Below, piece by piece: positions 8,743 to 16,769 of a stretch of 54,953 nt of DNA (within the stretch, counting starts at the first letter, position 1; each line of letters opens with the position of its first letter). The DNA is taken from positions 1-54,953 of the forward strand of contig PAVA01000026.1 in assembly GCA_002712945.1 (NCBI GenBank), written 5' to 3'. The translations under genes were made by a program, and so were the position numbers. A model generated the notes under the pieces. It saw nothing but the letters and a program-made list of their open reading frames with translations, searched no databases and was not told the DNA's origin. Origin of the DNA: Citromicrobium sp. (GTDB taxonomy: Bacteria; Pseudomonadota; Alphaproteobacteria; Sphingomonadales; Sphingomonadaceae).

Positions 8743-8954
8743 CGGTCGTCCGCAGCATCGAAGGCGACACGGTCGATCTCGTCTGCTGGCGCGAGCTGGG
8801 CCGCACCGCGGAAGTCGTCGAGGAAACGCTCGAGCGTAATCCCGGCCTCGCCGAGCTGGGCCCGATCCTGCCCACCGGCACGCCGATCAACCTGCCCGAA
8901 GCCACCGCCGCGCCCGAAGCAAACACGCGCGATATCGTGCAGCTCTGGAGCTAG
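8739..8954 (+). CDS. X: Tail protein X (LysM-like)
   Basis: 71 residues starting at TTG 8739, overlapping the end of L by four bases. Family hallmarks: 'EGDTVDLVCWRELGRT' near the start and 'LERNPGLAELGPILPTGTPI' with a terminal 'IVQLWS'. GpX contains a LysM-like fold and completes the tail tube. It sits between head and tail completion genes as in P2. The TTG start is chosen because no ATG or GTG lies between L and the conserved region. Confidence 0.9.
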   Translation: MTVVRSIEGDTVDLVCWRELGRTAEVVEETLERNPGLAELGPILPTGTPINLPEATAAPEANTRDIVQLWS

Positions 8955-8957
8955 CCG

Positions 8958-9449
8958 ATGCAGAAGCACCAATCCCTGCGCGAGGCGCTGGTCGCCGTCC
9001 TGCCCGAACTGGAGCGCGAGAAGGACCGGCTCGCCGTCTGGATCGACCAGGGCAGCATCGCCGCGCGGCTCGGCACGAGGGATGCGAACGGCAATTCCGG
9101 CTTCGAGTATCGCTACCGCGTCAACGTGATCCTGCTCGATTTCGCGAAAGACCCGGCGATCGTATTCACGACCCTGATCGACTGGCTGCGCACCAACCAG
9201 CCCGAACTGCTGCTCAATCCCGAAACGCTCAAGACGGCGGTCGAGTTCAGGGTCGACGTGCTGGACGATCGCAAGGTCGACATCGAGATCCACACCGAAC
9301 TCAGCGAAGCGGTCGAGATCGATAGCCTCGGTAATATCACCTATCGCGCCGAGCCCGCCATCGCGCAAAGCAGCATCGACGGCCTGATCGACGTGCCGCT
9401 CGGCACGACCCTTGGCACGGTCTCGGTCAACGGCGAAGATCTGCCATGA
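8958..9449 (+). CDS. R: Tail completion protein R
   Basis: 163 residues, P2 GpR family, involved in finishing the tail end that joins the head. Recognisable blocks are 'LREALVAVLPELEREKDRLAVWIDQG', here split around residues 6-31, plus 'EYRYRVNVILLDFA' and 'LIDWLRTNQPELL'. It starts 3 nt after X and overlaps S. P2 places the lysis genes between X and R; here they are absent from this position and lie after the spike gene. Confidence 0.88.
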   Translation: MQKHQSLREALVAVLPELEREKDRLAVWIDQGSIAARLGTRDANGNSGFEYRYRVNVILLDFAKDPAIVFTTLIDWLRTNQPELLLNPETLKTAVEFRVDVLDDRKVDIEIHTELSEAVEIDSLGNITYRAEPAIAQSSIDGLIDVPLGTTLGTVSVNGEDLP

Positions 9450-9907
9450 TGGGCGCGGCCGACGCGCTCGATGCCTTCGCCGATCACTTCGACACGATGC
9501 TCGCCGACCTCACGCCAGCGAAGCGCAAGGCGATCGCGCGCAAGATCGGCCAGCGGTTGCGCCGCTCCAACACCCGCCGCATCGCCGCGAACGTCCAGCC
9601 CGATGGCTCGGCGATGGAGCCGAGGCAGGATCGGTCGAAGCGCAAGAAGGGCAAGATGTTCCGCAACCTGCGCTACGCGCGCAATTTCAAGGTCGATGCC
9701 GATCCGCACGGGGTCGAGGTCGGCTTCAAGCGATACGAAGGGCTCGCGCGCATCCACCACTTCGGCCTGGTCAGCGCGGTCGGCCGCAACAAGCACACCG
9801 GCGATACGATCCGCGCGCGCTACCCGAAGCGCCGCCTGCTCGGTTTCGGCGAGGACGATCTCGACGCGATCACCGACGAGGTGCTCGAATGGCTGACGCC
9901 GGGATGA
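9446..9907 (+). CDS. S: Tail completion/virion morphogenesis protein S
   Basis: 153 residues, GpS/virion morphogenesis family. Diagnostic segments are the basic 'RSNTRRIAANVQPDGSAMEPR' neighbourhood (about residues 45-65), 'GKMFRNLRYARNFKV' and 'LARIHHFGLVSAVGRN' with 'YPKRRLLGFGEDDLDAI'. It is the last gene of the O operon; a late-operon box follows 12 nt later. Confidence 0.9.
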   Translation: MMGAADALDAFADHFDTMLADLTPAKRKAIARKIGQRLRRSNTRRIAANVQPDGSAMEPRQDRSKRKKGKMFRNLRYARNFKVDADPHGVEVGFKRYEGLARIHHFGLVSAVGRNKHTGDTIRARYPKRRLLGFGEDDLDAITDEVLEWLTPG

Positions 9908-9919
9908 TCGATCCGCCGG

Positions 9920-9944
9920 TGTTGTAGGCGCGCCCGTTACAACA
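9920..9944. promoter_or_regulatory. Palindromic late-operon box, copy 2 (before J)
   Basis: TGTTGTA-N11-TACAACA, reversed relative to copies 1 and 3: plus strand 9920-9947 is the reverse complement of the 28-base core of the others. The arm edge lies exactly 45 nt from the J start codon, the same gap as before V (45) and nearly that before P (44). Confidence 0.75.
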
Positions 9945-9989
9945 AGGCGCGCTCGCGCGGCGCCCCTTCGACCGACGATAGGTCGGGTC

Positions 9990-10901
9990 ATGGCCCTCCC
10001 GCCCACTTCCTCCGCCGCGTCCACCGCGGTCGACCTGTCGCGGCTTCCGCCTCCCGACATCGTCGAGCCGGTGAATTACGAGGCCGTGCTCGCCCAGATG
10101 ACCGCGCGCATGCAGGCGCTGGTGCCGGGCTTCGACGCACTGACCTCCGCCGATCCGGCGATCAAGGTTCTCGAAATCGCGGCCTACGAGAAGACCATCC
10201 TGTTCCAGCGGGTCAACGACGCCGCCCGCGCCACGATGGTCGGCTATGCGCGCGGCGCGGATCTCGACAACCTCGCCGCGCTTTTCGGCCTGACCCGCCT
10301 GCTGATCGAGGAGGCCGACGAGGCGCTGGGAACGCCGGCCGTTTACGAGGACGACGACCGGCTCCGCCGCCGCGTACTGCTCGCCCCCGATTCCTTCTCT
10401 GTCGCGGGGCCCGCCACCGCCTACGTCTTCCACGCCCTTTCGGCCGAGGCTTCGCTTGTCGATGCGGCCGCCAGCAGCCCGGAGCCGGGGGAAGTGGTGG
10501 TCGCGCTGCTCGGCTCCGAAGGCGACGGAACCGTCGCGGCCGATATCGTCGAGGCGGTGCGGCAGGTTCTGGCCGACGACGAAGTGCGCCCGCTGACCGA
10601 TTCGGTCTCCGTCGTTTCCGCCTCGATCGTGACGGTCGATGTCGCGGCCGAGCTCGTGCTCTATCGCGGGCCCGACGCCGCCCTCATCCTCACCACCGCG
10701 CGCGCGGCGCTCGACGATCTGCTCGCCCGCCATCGCCGGATCGGCCGCGATCTTTCGCGCACCGCGATCATCGCCGCGCTGCATGTCGCCGGCGTCCAGC
10801 GGGTCGAGCTGACCACCCCCGCGCAGGACGTGGCGATCGGGCCGACCGAAGCGATCGACCCCGGCGCCATCGCGCTGACGACTTCGGTATTCGACGAATG
10901 A
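9990..10901 (+). CDS. J: Baseplate assembly protein J
   Basis: 303 residues, P2 GpJ. Baseplate wedge component. Typical pieces: 'PPPDIVEPVNYEAVLAQM' near the N-terminus, 'DPAIKVLEIAAYEKTILFQRV' region (residues 50-72), 'ARGADLDNLAALFGLTRL' and the repeated alpha/beta Baseplate_J fold behind it. First gene of the middle late operon. In P2, J follows V and W; here it is separated from them by about 8 kb and has its own box. Confidence 0.94.
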   Translation: MALPPTSSAASTAVDLSRLPPPDIVEPVNYEAVLAQMTARMQALVPGFDALTSADPAIKVLEIAAYEKTILFQRVNDAARATMVGYARGADLDNLAALFGLTRLLIEEADEALGTPAVYEDDDRLRRRVLLAPDSFSVAGPATAYVFHALSAEASLVDAAASSPEPGEVVVALLGSEGDGTVAADIVEAVRQVLADDEVRPLTDSVSVVSASIVTVDVAAELVLYRGPDAALILTTARAALDDLLARHRRIGRDLSRTAIIAALHVAGVQRVELTTPAQDVAIGPTEAIDPGAIALTTSVFDE

Positions 10902-11536
10902 GCCTGCTGCCTCCCAATGCCACGCCGTTCGAGCGCGCGCTCGAGGATGCGGCCTCGATCATGGCGGACGTGCCGGTCGAGATCGCAACGCTGTGGAACC
11001 CGGCGACCTGTCCCGCGCAGTTCCTGCCCTGGCTGGGCTGGGGCCTCTCGATCGACTTCTGGGATGCGGAGTGGACCGAGGCCGAAAAGCGCCAGGCGAT
11101 CGCCGGCACGATCGAGGCCCAGCGCCGCAAGGGCACACGCGCCAGCTTGCGCGAAGTGCTCGACCGCTTCGATCCGCTGATCGAGCTGGTCGAATGGTTC
11201 GAGGACCGGGCCAACCTCGATCCGCACACCTTCCGGCTCGAACTGCCGCTACGCACGATCAGCGATGTCGAATACGACAAGGATTTGGTGGTCGCGCTGC
11301 TGCGCGATATCGGCATGGTCAAGCCGCTGCGCTCGCACATGTTCGCGGTCCACCGCATGCGCGCCCAGGCCTACGCCGGGCTGCTCGGCGGCGGGCACGA
11401 GGCGGGCCATGTCCGGCTCGTCACCGACGCCGATACCGACGCGGCGCTCGATCCGGTCTGGGATACCTATCTGCAGACCGAAGACGGCGAACCCCTGGTC
11501 CATGAAGAGACCGGCGAATTCCTGGTGGCATCGTGA
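10898..11536 (+). CDS. I: Baseplate/tail protein I
   Basis: 212 residues, P2 GpI. Family pattern 'LLPPNATPFERALEDA', 'LWNPATCPAQFLPWLGWG', 'WDAEWTEAEKRQAIAGTI' and 'HRRKGT'-type segment (QRRKGTRASLREVL). It connects the baseplate to the fibres. Start and stop overlap neighbours by four bases on both sides, implying coupled translation. Confidence 0.94.
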   Translation: MSLLPPNATPFERALEDAASIMADVPVEIATLWNPATCPAQFLPWLGWGLSIDFWDAEWTEAEKRQAIAGTIEAQRRKGTRASLREVLDRFDPLIELVEWFEDRANLDPHTFRLELPLRTISDVEYDKDLVVALLRDIGMVKPLRSHMFAVHRMRAQAYAGLLGGGHEAGHVRLVTDADTDAALDPVWDTYLQTEDGEPLVHEETGEFLVAS

Positions 11537-12657
11537 GCGGCTTCGTCTTCACCATCACCAGCGCCGGGCTCGATGCCCTGGTCGATGCGCAGAACGGCGA
11601 CACCGAGGAAATCGTGATCGCCGAGCTGGGCCTGTCCGCGAACGTCGTCGACGTCTCGCCAACGCTGGTCGCGCTGCCGGGCGAGTTCAAGCGGATCGCC
11701 ACGCTCTCTGGCCAGTCGGTCTCCGAAACGATCATCCACATGTTCGCGCAGGATTCGAGCGAGGATACCTACGACGTCCGCTCGCTGGGCCTCTACCTCT
11801 CCGATGGCACGCTGTTCGCGGCCTATTCGCGCGCGGAGGCTCCGGTCTTCCGCAAGGTCGACATCGCGACCTTCCTGTTCTCGATCGACGTCGCCTTTTC
11901 GGAAACGGCGGCCGACAGCATCGTCTTCGGCGATGCGAGCTTTCTCTATCCGCCCGCCACCCAAACCGTGCCGGGCGTCGCGGAACTCGCCACCCAGGCG
12001 GAGGTCGACGGCGAGGCGGACGATCAGCGCATTGTCACGCCGCTCAAGCTGGCGACGCGGCTTGCCGGCCTTCTGGACCCGATCCTCCAGTCGATCGCCG
12101 ACGAAGTCCAGGCGCGCATCGATGCCGACGATGCCGAGGCTACCGCGCGCGGCGTCGCCGACACGGCGCTGCAGGCGCTTATCGACGCGCTGCTCGCCCG
12201 CACGGTCACGGGCGGCGGTCTCGTCACCGGCGGCGGCGATCTCTCGGCAAGCCGTGTGCTCTCGGTCCTTGCCGCGAGCGCCGCCGACGTCATCGCCGGA
12301 ACAGCCAGCGATCGGGCGATCACGCCCGCCGCGCTCGGCGGGATCGTCAAGCAGCTCGGCCAGAACGGTTACATCTCGATCCCCACGGCCGACCCTGCGC
12401 GCCTCGTGCTGCTGCAATGGGGCCGCTTCACCGCCGCGGGCGATTCGCTGACCAGCGTTACCTTCCCACTCGCCTTCTCGACCGCCGCCTGGTCGGTCGT
12501 GGTCGACGGCACGAACGAAACCGACGTCTCGGTCAGCTCCAACGCTCCGCGCGTGCGTGCCAGCACGATCACCGCCACCGGCTTCGGCGCATTCAGCGCG
12601 ATCAACACCAGCGAGAGCTGCACGTTCTTCGCCATCGGGGAGATCGACAACTCGTGA
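11533..12657 (+). CDS. H: Tail fibre protein (gpH-type)
   Basis: 374 residues from a GTG start. The N-terminal 150 residues match phage tail-collar fibre N-termini (baseplate attachment). A heptad-like helical shaft follows at residues 170-225. The 'TGGGLVTGGGDLSASR' repeat (about 228-243) is typical of fibres. The C-terminal 90 residues ('NGYISIP...LLQWGRF...TFPLAFSTAAWSVVV') resemble the gp53-like receptor-binding tip. It is shorter than P2 gpH. Adsorption role is inferred from these modules and from the chaperone encoded next. Confidence 0.88.
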   Translation: MSGFVFTITSAGLDALVDAQNGDTEEIVIAELGLSANVVDVSPTLVALPGEFKRIATLSGQSVSETIIHMFAQDSSEDTYDVRSLGLYLSDGTLFAAYSRAEAPVFRKVDIATFLFSIDVAFSETAADSIVFGDASFLYPPATQTVPGVAELATQAEVDGEADDQRIVTPLKLATRLAGLLDPILQSIADEVQARIDADDAEATARGVADTALQALIDALLARTVTGGGLVTGGGDLSASRVLSVLAASAADVIAGTASDRAITPAALGGIVKQLGQNGYISIPTADPARLVLLQWGRFTAAGDSLTSVTFPLAFSTAAWSVVVDGTNETDVSVSSNAPRVRASTITATGFGAFSAINTSESCTFFAIGEIDNS

Positions 12658-13106
12658 CCCTGTTCTACAGCCCCTCGACGCGCGGCTTTTACGACGATGC
12701 GGTCCACGCCGCCGCGCATATTCCGGCCGACGCGCAGGCCGTCGAGCCCGCCCGCCATGCCGAGCTGCTCGATGCGCAGGCGAGTGAGGCGCCCGTTTCG
12801 ATCGTGCCCAGAGAAACCGGCACCCCCGTCATGTCGCGCCAGCGCAGCCTGACCGATGCGGAACGCCGGGCCCGGCTCCATGCCATCCTCGATGGCGAGA
12901 CCGCGCGCCGGATTGCCGGTGTCGCCGATATCCAGCAGCAGCTGCTCGACATGCGGCTCGGCGGAGCGGAAGCCGACGCGCGCTTTGCCGGGATCGATGC
13001 AATCCGCGCGACGGCCGCGACGATCGGCACGGCGATCGACGCCGCGCCCGGCGGCGATCTGACCGCTTTCGACCCGACCGACGCAGCGCATTGGGAGGCG
13101 CCCTGA
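12654..13106 (+). CDS. G: Tail fibre assembly chaperone (gpG-like)
   Basis: 150 residues, GTG start overlapping H by four bases. N-terminal 'TLFYSPSTRGFYDDAVH' and 'IPADAQAVEPARHAELLDAQ' are the characteristic pattern of tail fibre assembly proteins. The C-terminal half is helical and Ala-rich. These chaperones fold and attach the fibre encoded just upstream. Ends in a TGATG overlap with the following gene. Confidence 0.85.
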   Translation: MTLFYSPSTRGFYDDAVHAAAHIPADAQAVEPARHAELLDAQASEAPVSIVPRETGTPVMSRQRSLTDAERRARLHAILDGETARRIAGVADIQQQLLDMRLGGAEADARFAGIDAIRATAATIGTAIDAAPGGDLTAFDPTDAAHWEAP

Positions 13107-15397
13107 TGTCTCGTATCAGCGACCTTCCCCCGATCGATCCCGAAGACATCGACGGCACCGAGGAAGCGCCGGTCGCCAAGAACGGTCAGGCCTTCAAGGC
13201 CACGCTCGACAAGCTCGGCCAGGCGGCTGCGACGCGTGCCGAGAGCGTTCTTGCCGCGACCATTGCGCAGGCATCGCGCTTCGTGCCGTTCCTTTATCCG
13301 GACGAACTCAACGCCGATCTGCAGCGCGTCTTCGAAATCGAACTCTACGAGAGCGTCGGCGGCGTCGACCTCGCGTGGCCCGAGGAGATCAAGGTCGAGG
13401 AGGTCGGTCGCCAGGCCGGGACCGAACGTGCGCGTTACCGCATTGCCGGCCGCAACGGGGCCGATCCCTTCACCCTGCTTGCGCGCGAGAGCACGGGCGG
13501 CGCCGGCTTCGTCGTCGTTGCCGGTCTCGAAGGCGTGCTCGACTTTCCGATCTTCGCGCATGACGCCTCGCTCGGCGTGCCGGCCGGGACCGCAGTCGGC
13601 CGCTTCGCGTGGGATGTGACCGGCCCGACCGCGCTCTACGCCACGGCCTACGATTACGAAATCAGCGGTCTCAATCGCGCCCGTCTCCTGATGTCGGTCG
13701 CCCATCGCCAGCGCGTCGCGGAAATGATCGAGGCTGCGCTGGCCGCCGAGGCCGGGCGCGAGGGCCCCTTCATCGCCAAGGTGCGTGACGAGCGGCTGCG
13801 CGACGACATCGCGGACGCACGCGGCATCTTCACCCAGGCGGGCCATCGCTACGGCCTGTCCTCGATCGAGCTGTCGCACTTCCCCGCAGCCAGCCCGCCC
13901 TCCTGGCGCGCGCAGCTGACCGTCCGCGACTGGACCACCGGCACCGCCGCCGCGCAGCGCACGGCCATCTGGTACGACGACCCGACCGGCGTCGAGCAGC
14001 CGCTGGTGCTCTTCAAGGGCACGCTGGCGGGCTTCACCGGCGAACAGTTCGTGGTGAAGATCGGCGCGGACGCGCAGTGGACCGACAGCGGCGTCGCGCG
14101 CACCTTCGCCTCCTACGCCGAGGCGGGCCTGCGCGAGGACCGGATGAAGACGAGGGATGAGGTCGAGGACTTCATCGACCTCGGCCCGCCCGCGCCCGAC
14201 GAAGATGTCATCATCAAGGGCAGCGGCGGCGATGCGACCACGCTCTCCGCCGCGGCCGCGCCTTTCTACAATGCGACCTTCAACGCCGCGTCCGCAGCCG
14301 ACAAGTTCAAGATCTTCCCCAATTCGGAAGTCGCGCATTTCTGGAACAAGGTCCGCTTCTTCCTCGCCGACCCGTTCCATGACGAAGAACTGACCGAGCC
14401 GCACATCCCCCTGTGGCACTCGATCGATCAGGGCCGCGGCATGTTCAACACCCGGATCTGGAACCAGACAGCGGGCAAGCGGGTGTTCGAGACCACCTGG
14501 CCGAACTGGAAGATTGATCTCGCGGCCGAGCAGTTCGCCAATGAATATCTCGACCACGTCGACAACAATGATGGCCAGGGGCAGCCGTCCGCCACCGGCT
14601 ACGGCTTGCAGAATGCCTTCCTCGCTTCCGGCTATCTGCGGGTCTGGTATCGCGCTCACGGCGTCAACGTCGGCCAGGGCTCGCCCTCGTGCATCGGCAT
14701 GGGGATTTCGAGCGGCCAGCGCATGCGGATCATCGACAGCCTGTTCGAGCAGGTCAGCGGTACCGACGTGCCCGCCATGTTCATGCACAACTCGGCCAAG
14801 ACGACGACCGGCGGGCGGCTCTCGATCGAAGGCAGCTCGATCCTGCGCAATCTGGCGGGCACGCCCAACCTGCAGCTGATCGGCACCTACGGCCAGTCGG
14901 TCTATCACGAGGTGTTCGTCTCGGCGGAGAGCACGGTCGAAGGCGGGGTCAAGGGCAACGTCACGATGCTCGACAGCGACCCGAACATGCCCGCGATCGC
15001 CCGCCTGCGCTGGCCCTACCGCGTGCGCGGCCACCTGCCTGACGGCATCACCTTCACCGATACGAAGATGCGCGTGCTGACGGTGGACGCGGGCACCACG
15101 ATCTCGACCGCGAGCGGCGTTGCCAAGGCGCTGTTCGGCGACGGCTACGATCCCGCTACCGGCAAGGGCGAGGCGCTGACGCTCGACGGTTCGGTGCAGG
15201 CGCTGGCCACCAAGCTGAGCGGCCTGCAGGGCGCGACCATGTCGCTCGCCCGCGATGGCGTGGCGGCCGAGGCGATCACCATCGGCGATTATACCGGAAT
15301 GAGCGAGGGCGCGATCCTCGCCGCGCTCAACGCCCAGCTCTCCAACTTCAACATCGCCGCTGCCCGGATCGACGGCGACGTGGGGGTCGAGCCGTGA
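13106..15397 (+). CDS. Large spike/fibre-like structural protein
   Basis: 763 residues starting at ATG 13106, which has a GGGAGG ribosome-binding site about 8 nt upstream. Short N-terminal segment (residues 1-50) with Pro/Asp-rich and helical parts may be the anchor. Residues about 380-670 are rich in Asn, Gly, Ser and short hydrophobic strands, as in beta-helical tailspikes, but I see no named family motif. Position after fibre and chaperone and before lysis genes suggests a second adsorption or depolymerase protein. Function is inference only. Confidence 0.6.
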   Translation: MSRISDLPPIDPEDIDGTEEAPVAKNGQAFKATLDKLGQAAATRAESVLAATIAQASRFVPFLYPDELNADLQRVFEIELYESVGGVDLAWPEEIKVEEVGRQAGTERARYRIAGRNGADPFTLLARESTGGAGFVVVAGLEGVLDFPIFAHDASLGVPAGTAVGRFAWDVTGPTALYATAYDYEISGLNRARLLMSVAHRQRVAEMIEAALAAEAGREGPFIAKVRDERLRDDIADARGIFTQAGHRYGLSSIELSHFPAASPPSWRAQLTVRDWTTGTAAAQRTAIWYDDPTGVEQPLVLFKGTLAGFTGEQFVVKIGADAQWTDSGVARTFASYAEAGLREDRMKTRDEVEDFIDLGPPAPDEDVIIKGSGGDATTLSAAAAPFYNATFNAASAADKFKIFPNSEVAHFWNKVRFFLADPFHDEELTEPHIPLWHSIDQGRGMFNTRIWNQTAGKRVFETTWPNWKIDLAAEQFANEYLDHVDNNDGQGQPSATGYGLQNAFLASGYLRVWYRAHGVNVGQGSPSCIGMGISSGQRMRIIDSLFEQVSGTDVPAMFMHNSAKTTTGGRLSIEGSSILRNLAGTPNLQLIGTYGQSVYHEVFVSAESTVEGGVKGNVTMLDSDPNMPAIARLRWPYRVRGHLPDGITFTDTKMRVLTVDAGTTISTASGVAKALFGDGYDPATGKGEALTLDGSVQALATKLSGLQGATMSLARDGVAAEAITIGDYTGMSEGAILAALNAQLSNFNIAAARIDGDVGVEP

Positions 15398-15708
15398 TCG
15401 AGCAGCTGGGCATTCTTGCCGGGTCTGCGCCCGACGTGGTGGAGGCTGGCCGGGTTCTCTCCGAACTCGATGGCTGGGCGGCGGTGCTGTTCGTCGCCCT
15501 GGTGCTGTGCTCGATGATGATGGTCGGCCTGCTGACCGTGGTGCTGTTCGCGTTTCGCGCATGGGCCAAGAATGCCGAGGCAGTGCATGCCGTGCGCGAG
15601 GTTATCGCCGGGCTCAATGTCCTCATCGCCCGGCTCGAATCGCGCCTGCCGGATCTGGGGCCCGACCTTCCCCGGCTTCCGCCCACCGAGGAGACCGGCC
15701 GTGGATAG
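15394..15708 (+). CDS. Small membrane protein, possible holin component
   Basis: 104 residues, GTG start in a four-base overlap. One strong hydrophobic region (about residues 28-57), then a charged helical tail ending in a proline-rich segment. It is followed by other lysis genes. The single N-terminal membrane segment and the context fit a holin or lysis-timing protein, but no family motif confirms it. Confidence 0.6.
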   Translation: MIEQLGILAGSAPDVVEAGRVLSELDGWAAVLFVALVLCSMMMVGLLTVVLFAFRAWAKNAEAVHAVREVIAGLNVLIARLESRLPDLGPDLPRLPPTEETGRG

Positions 15709-15886
15709 GTTCGCGCTTTCCGCAGCACTCAAGGCAGTCTTCCGCCCGAAGTTTCGTGGCTTCGAGCGGGAGATCGACGCGCTCAAGGGCGACACTGCCC
15801 AGATCACCACACTCATCACCAACATCGACAAGCGCCTCGGCACCGACCGCGCGATCGACGATCTGACGGAAGGAAAGGGCGAATGA
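15701..15886 (+). CDS. Small helical protein in the lysis cluster
   Basis: 61 residues from GTG 15701, overlapping the upstream gene by 8 nt and the next by 4. Sequence is amphipathic and charged ('EREIDALKGDTAQITTLITNIDKR'-like heptads at residues 22-46), so probably a short coiled coil, without a membrane segment. It may partner the flanking membrane proteins. Family not recognised. Confidence 0.5.
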   Translation: MDRFALSAALKAVFRPKFRGFEREIDALKGDTAQITTLITNIDKRLGTDRAIDDLTEGKGE

Positions 15887-16266
15887 TCTTGCTGGTCTTC
15901 GGATGGATGCTGATCGGTTGCGGCTTCGTGAGCTGGGGCTTTGCCGGCGAAGGGTGGAAGCGGCGCCAGCCCTTCACGCCTTACAACGCCGGGCTCTGCC
16001 TCGCGGGCGGGCTGCTGCTGTTCGCCAGCGGCCTTGGTCTGTCGCTTCGCGGGCGGCTCGAGCAGCTGCTGTTCGATCGCGCCGACCTCTCGATCGACGA
16101 TCCGACCTACTGGATCGGCTGCGCGATGATGCTGGCCGGCGAAACGCTGCTCGTGTGGACCTCCTCGCTTGGCGAAGGTCGCCGGTACTCGCGCCGTTTC
16201 TGGGGGCTCTACTGGTCCGGCATGATCGCCTGGGCCGTCTTCGTGATGATGAGGGCAATCGTATGA
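15883..16266 (+). CDS. Three- to four-pass membrane protein, candidate holin
   Basis: 127 residues with hydrophobic segments at about 2-20, 34-55, 78-93 and 104-125, separated by basic loops. It lies immediately before the endolysin gene with a four-base overlap (ATGA). Size, topology and position make it the best holin candidate, but phage holins are too diverse for a family match by eye. Confidence 0.6.
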   Translation: MILLVFGWMLIGCGFVSWGFAGEGWKRRQPFTPYNAGLCLAGGLLLFASGLGLSLRGRLEQLLFDRADLSIDDPTYWIGCAMMLAGETLLVWTSSLGEGRRYSRRFWGLYWSGMIAWAVFVMMRAIV

Positions 16267-16769
16267 GCAAGATCGGATGGCCGCTCGCGAGCAATCGCAT
16301 CCGTCGTGGATCTCGAAACCACACCTTCGGGATGGTCCGCCGCAATGCCGACGGCTCGCGCCGCCCCCACCAGGGTTGGGATTTCGAGGCACCCGCAGGC
16401 TATCGCTGCTACGCGATCGCGGACGGCACGATCGAGCGCGTCCGCGACGTCGGCGCCTACGGCAAGCAGGTGATCCTGCGCTTCACCCATGACTTCGACG
16501 ATGATGGCGATCCCGACACGCTGTTCGCTGCCTATTGCCACCTCTCGCGCATCGACGTCGTCGAAGGCCAGCGGGTCGCGCGCGGAGAGCAGCTGGGCCT
16601 GACGGGCAATACCGGCAACGCCGCCGGCATGCGCGACGAGGACCAGCACCTGCATTTCGAGATCCGCACGGTTCCGCTTCCCGGCCGCGGCCTTTCCGGC
16701 CGCTATTCGCCGCTGGTCGTCTTCGGCCGCTGCCCGCTCGACCAGGCCATCCGAAAGGCTGTGTCGTGA
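16263..16769 (+). CDS. M23-family endolysin (zinc endopeptidase)
   Basis: 168 residues. Cleaves peptidoglycan crosslinks for lysis. M23/LytM zinc ligands are visible: H-x3-D in 'PHQGWDF' (about residues 36-41) and H-x-H in 'QHLHFEI' (about 129-135). Also 'GNTGNAAG' before the second motif. No signal peptide, so export depends on a holin. It replaces the P2 gpK lysozyme type. ATGA overlap with the upstream gene and GTGA overlap with the spanin downstream. Confidence 0.88.
   Translation: MSKIGWPLASNRIRRGSRNHTFGMVRRNADGSRRPHQGWDFEAPAGYRCYAIADGTIERVRDVGAYGKQVILRFTHDFDDDGDPDTLFAAYCHLSRIDVVEGQRVARGEQLGLTGNTGNAAGMRDEDQHLHFEIRTVPLPGRGLSGRYSPLVVFGRCPLDQAIRKAVS

Noticed and set aside
12689..15562. 957-codon leftward open frame
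   Set aside because: Antisense to G and the spike gene; composition is that of a reverse-frame shadow (His/Arg/Gly/Val repeats) and the sense genes have proper starts and overlaps.
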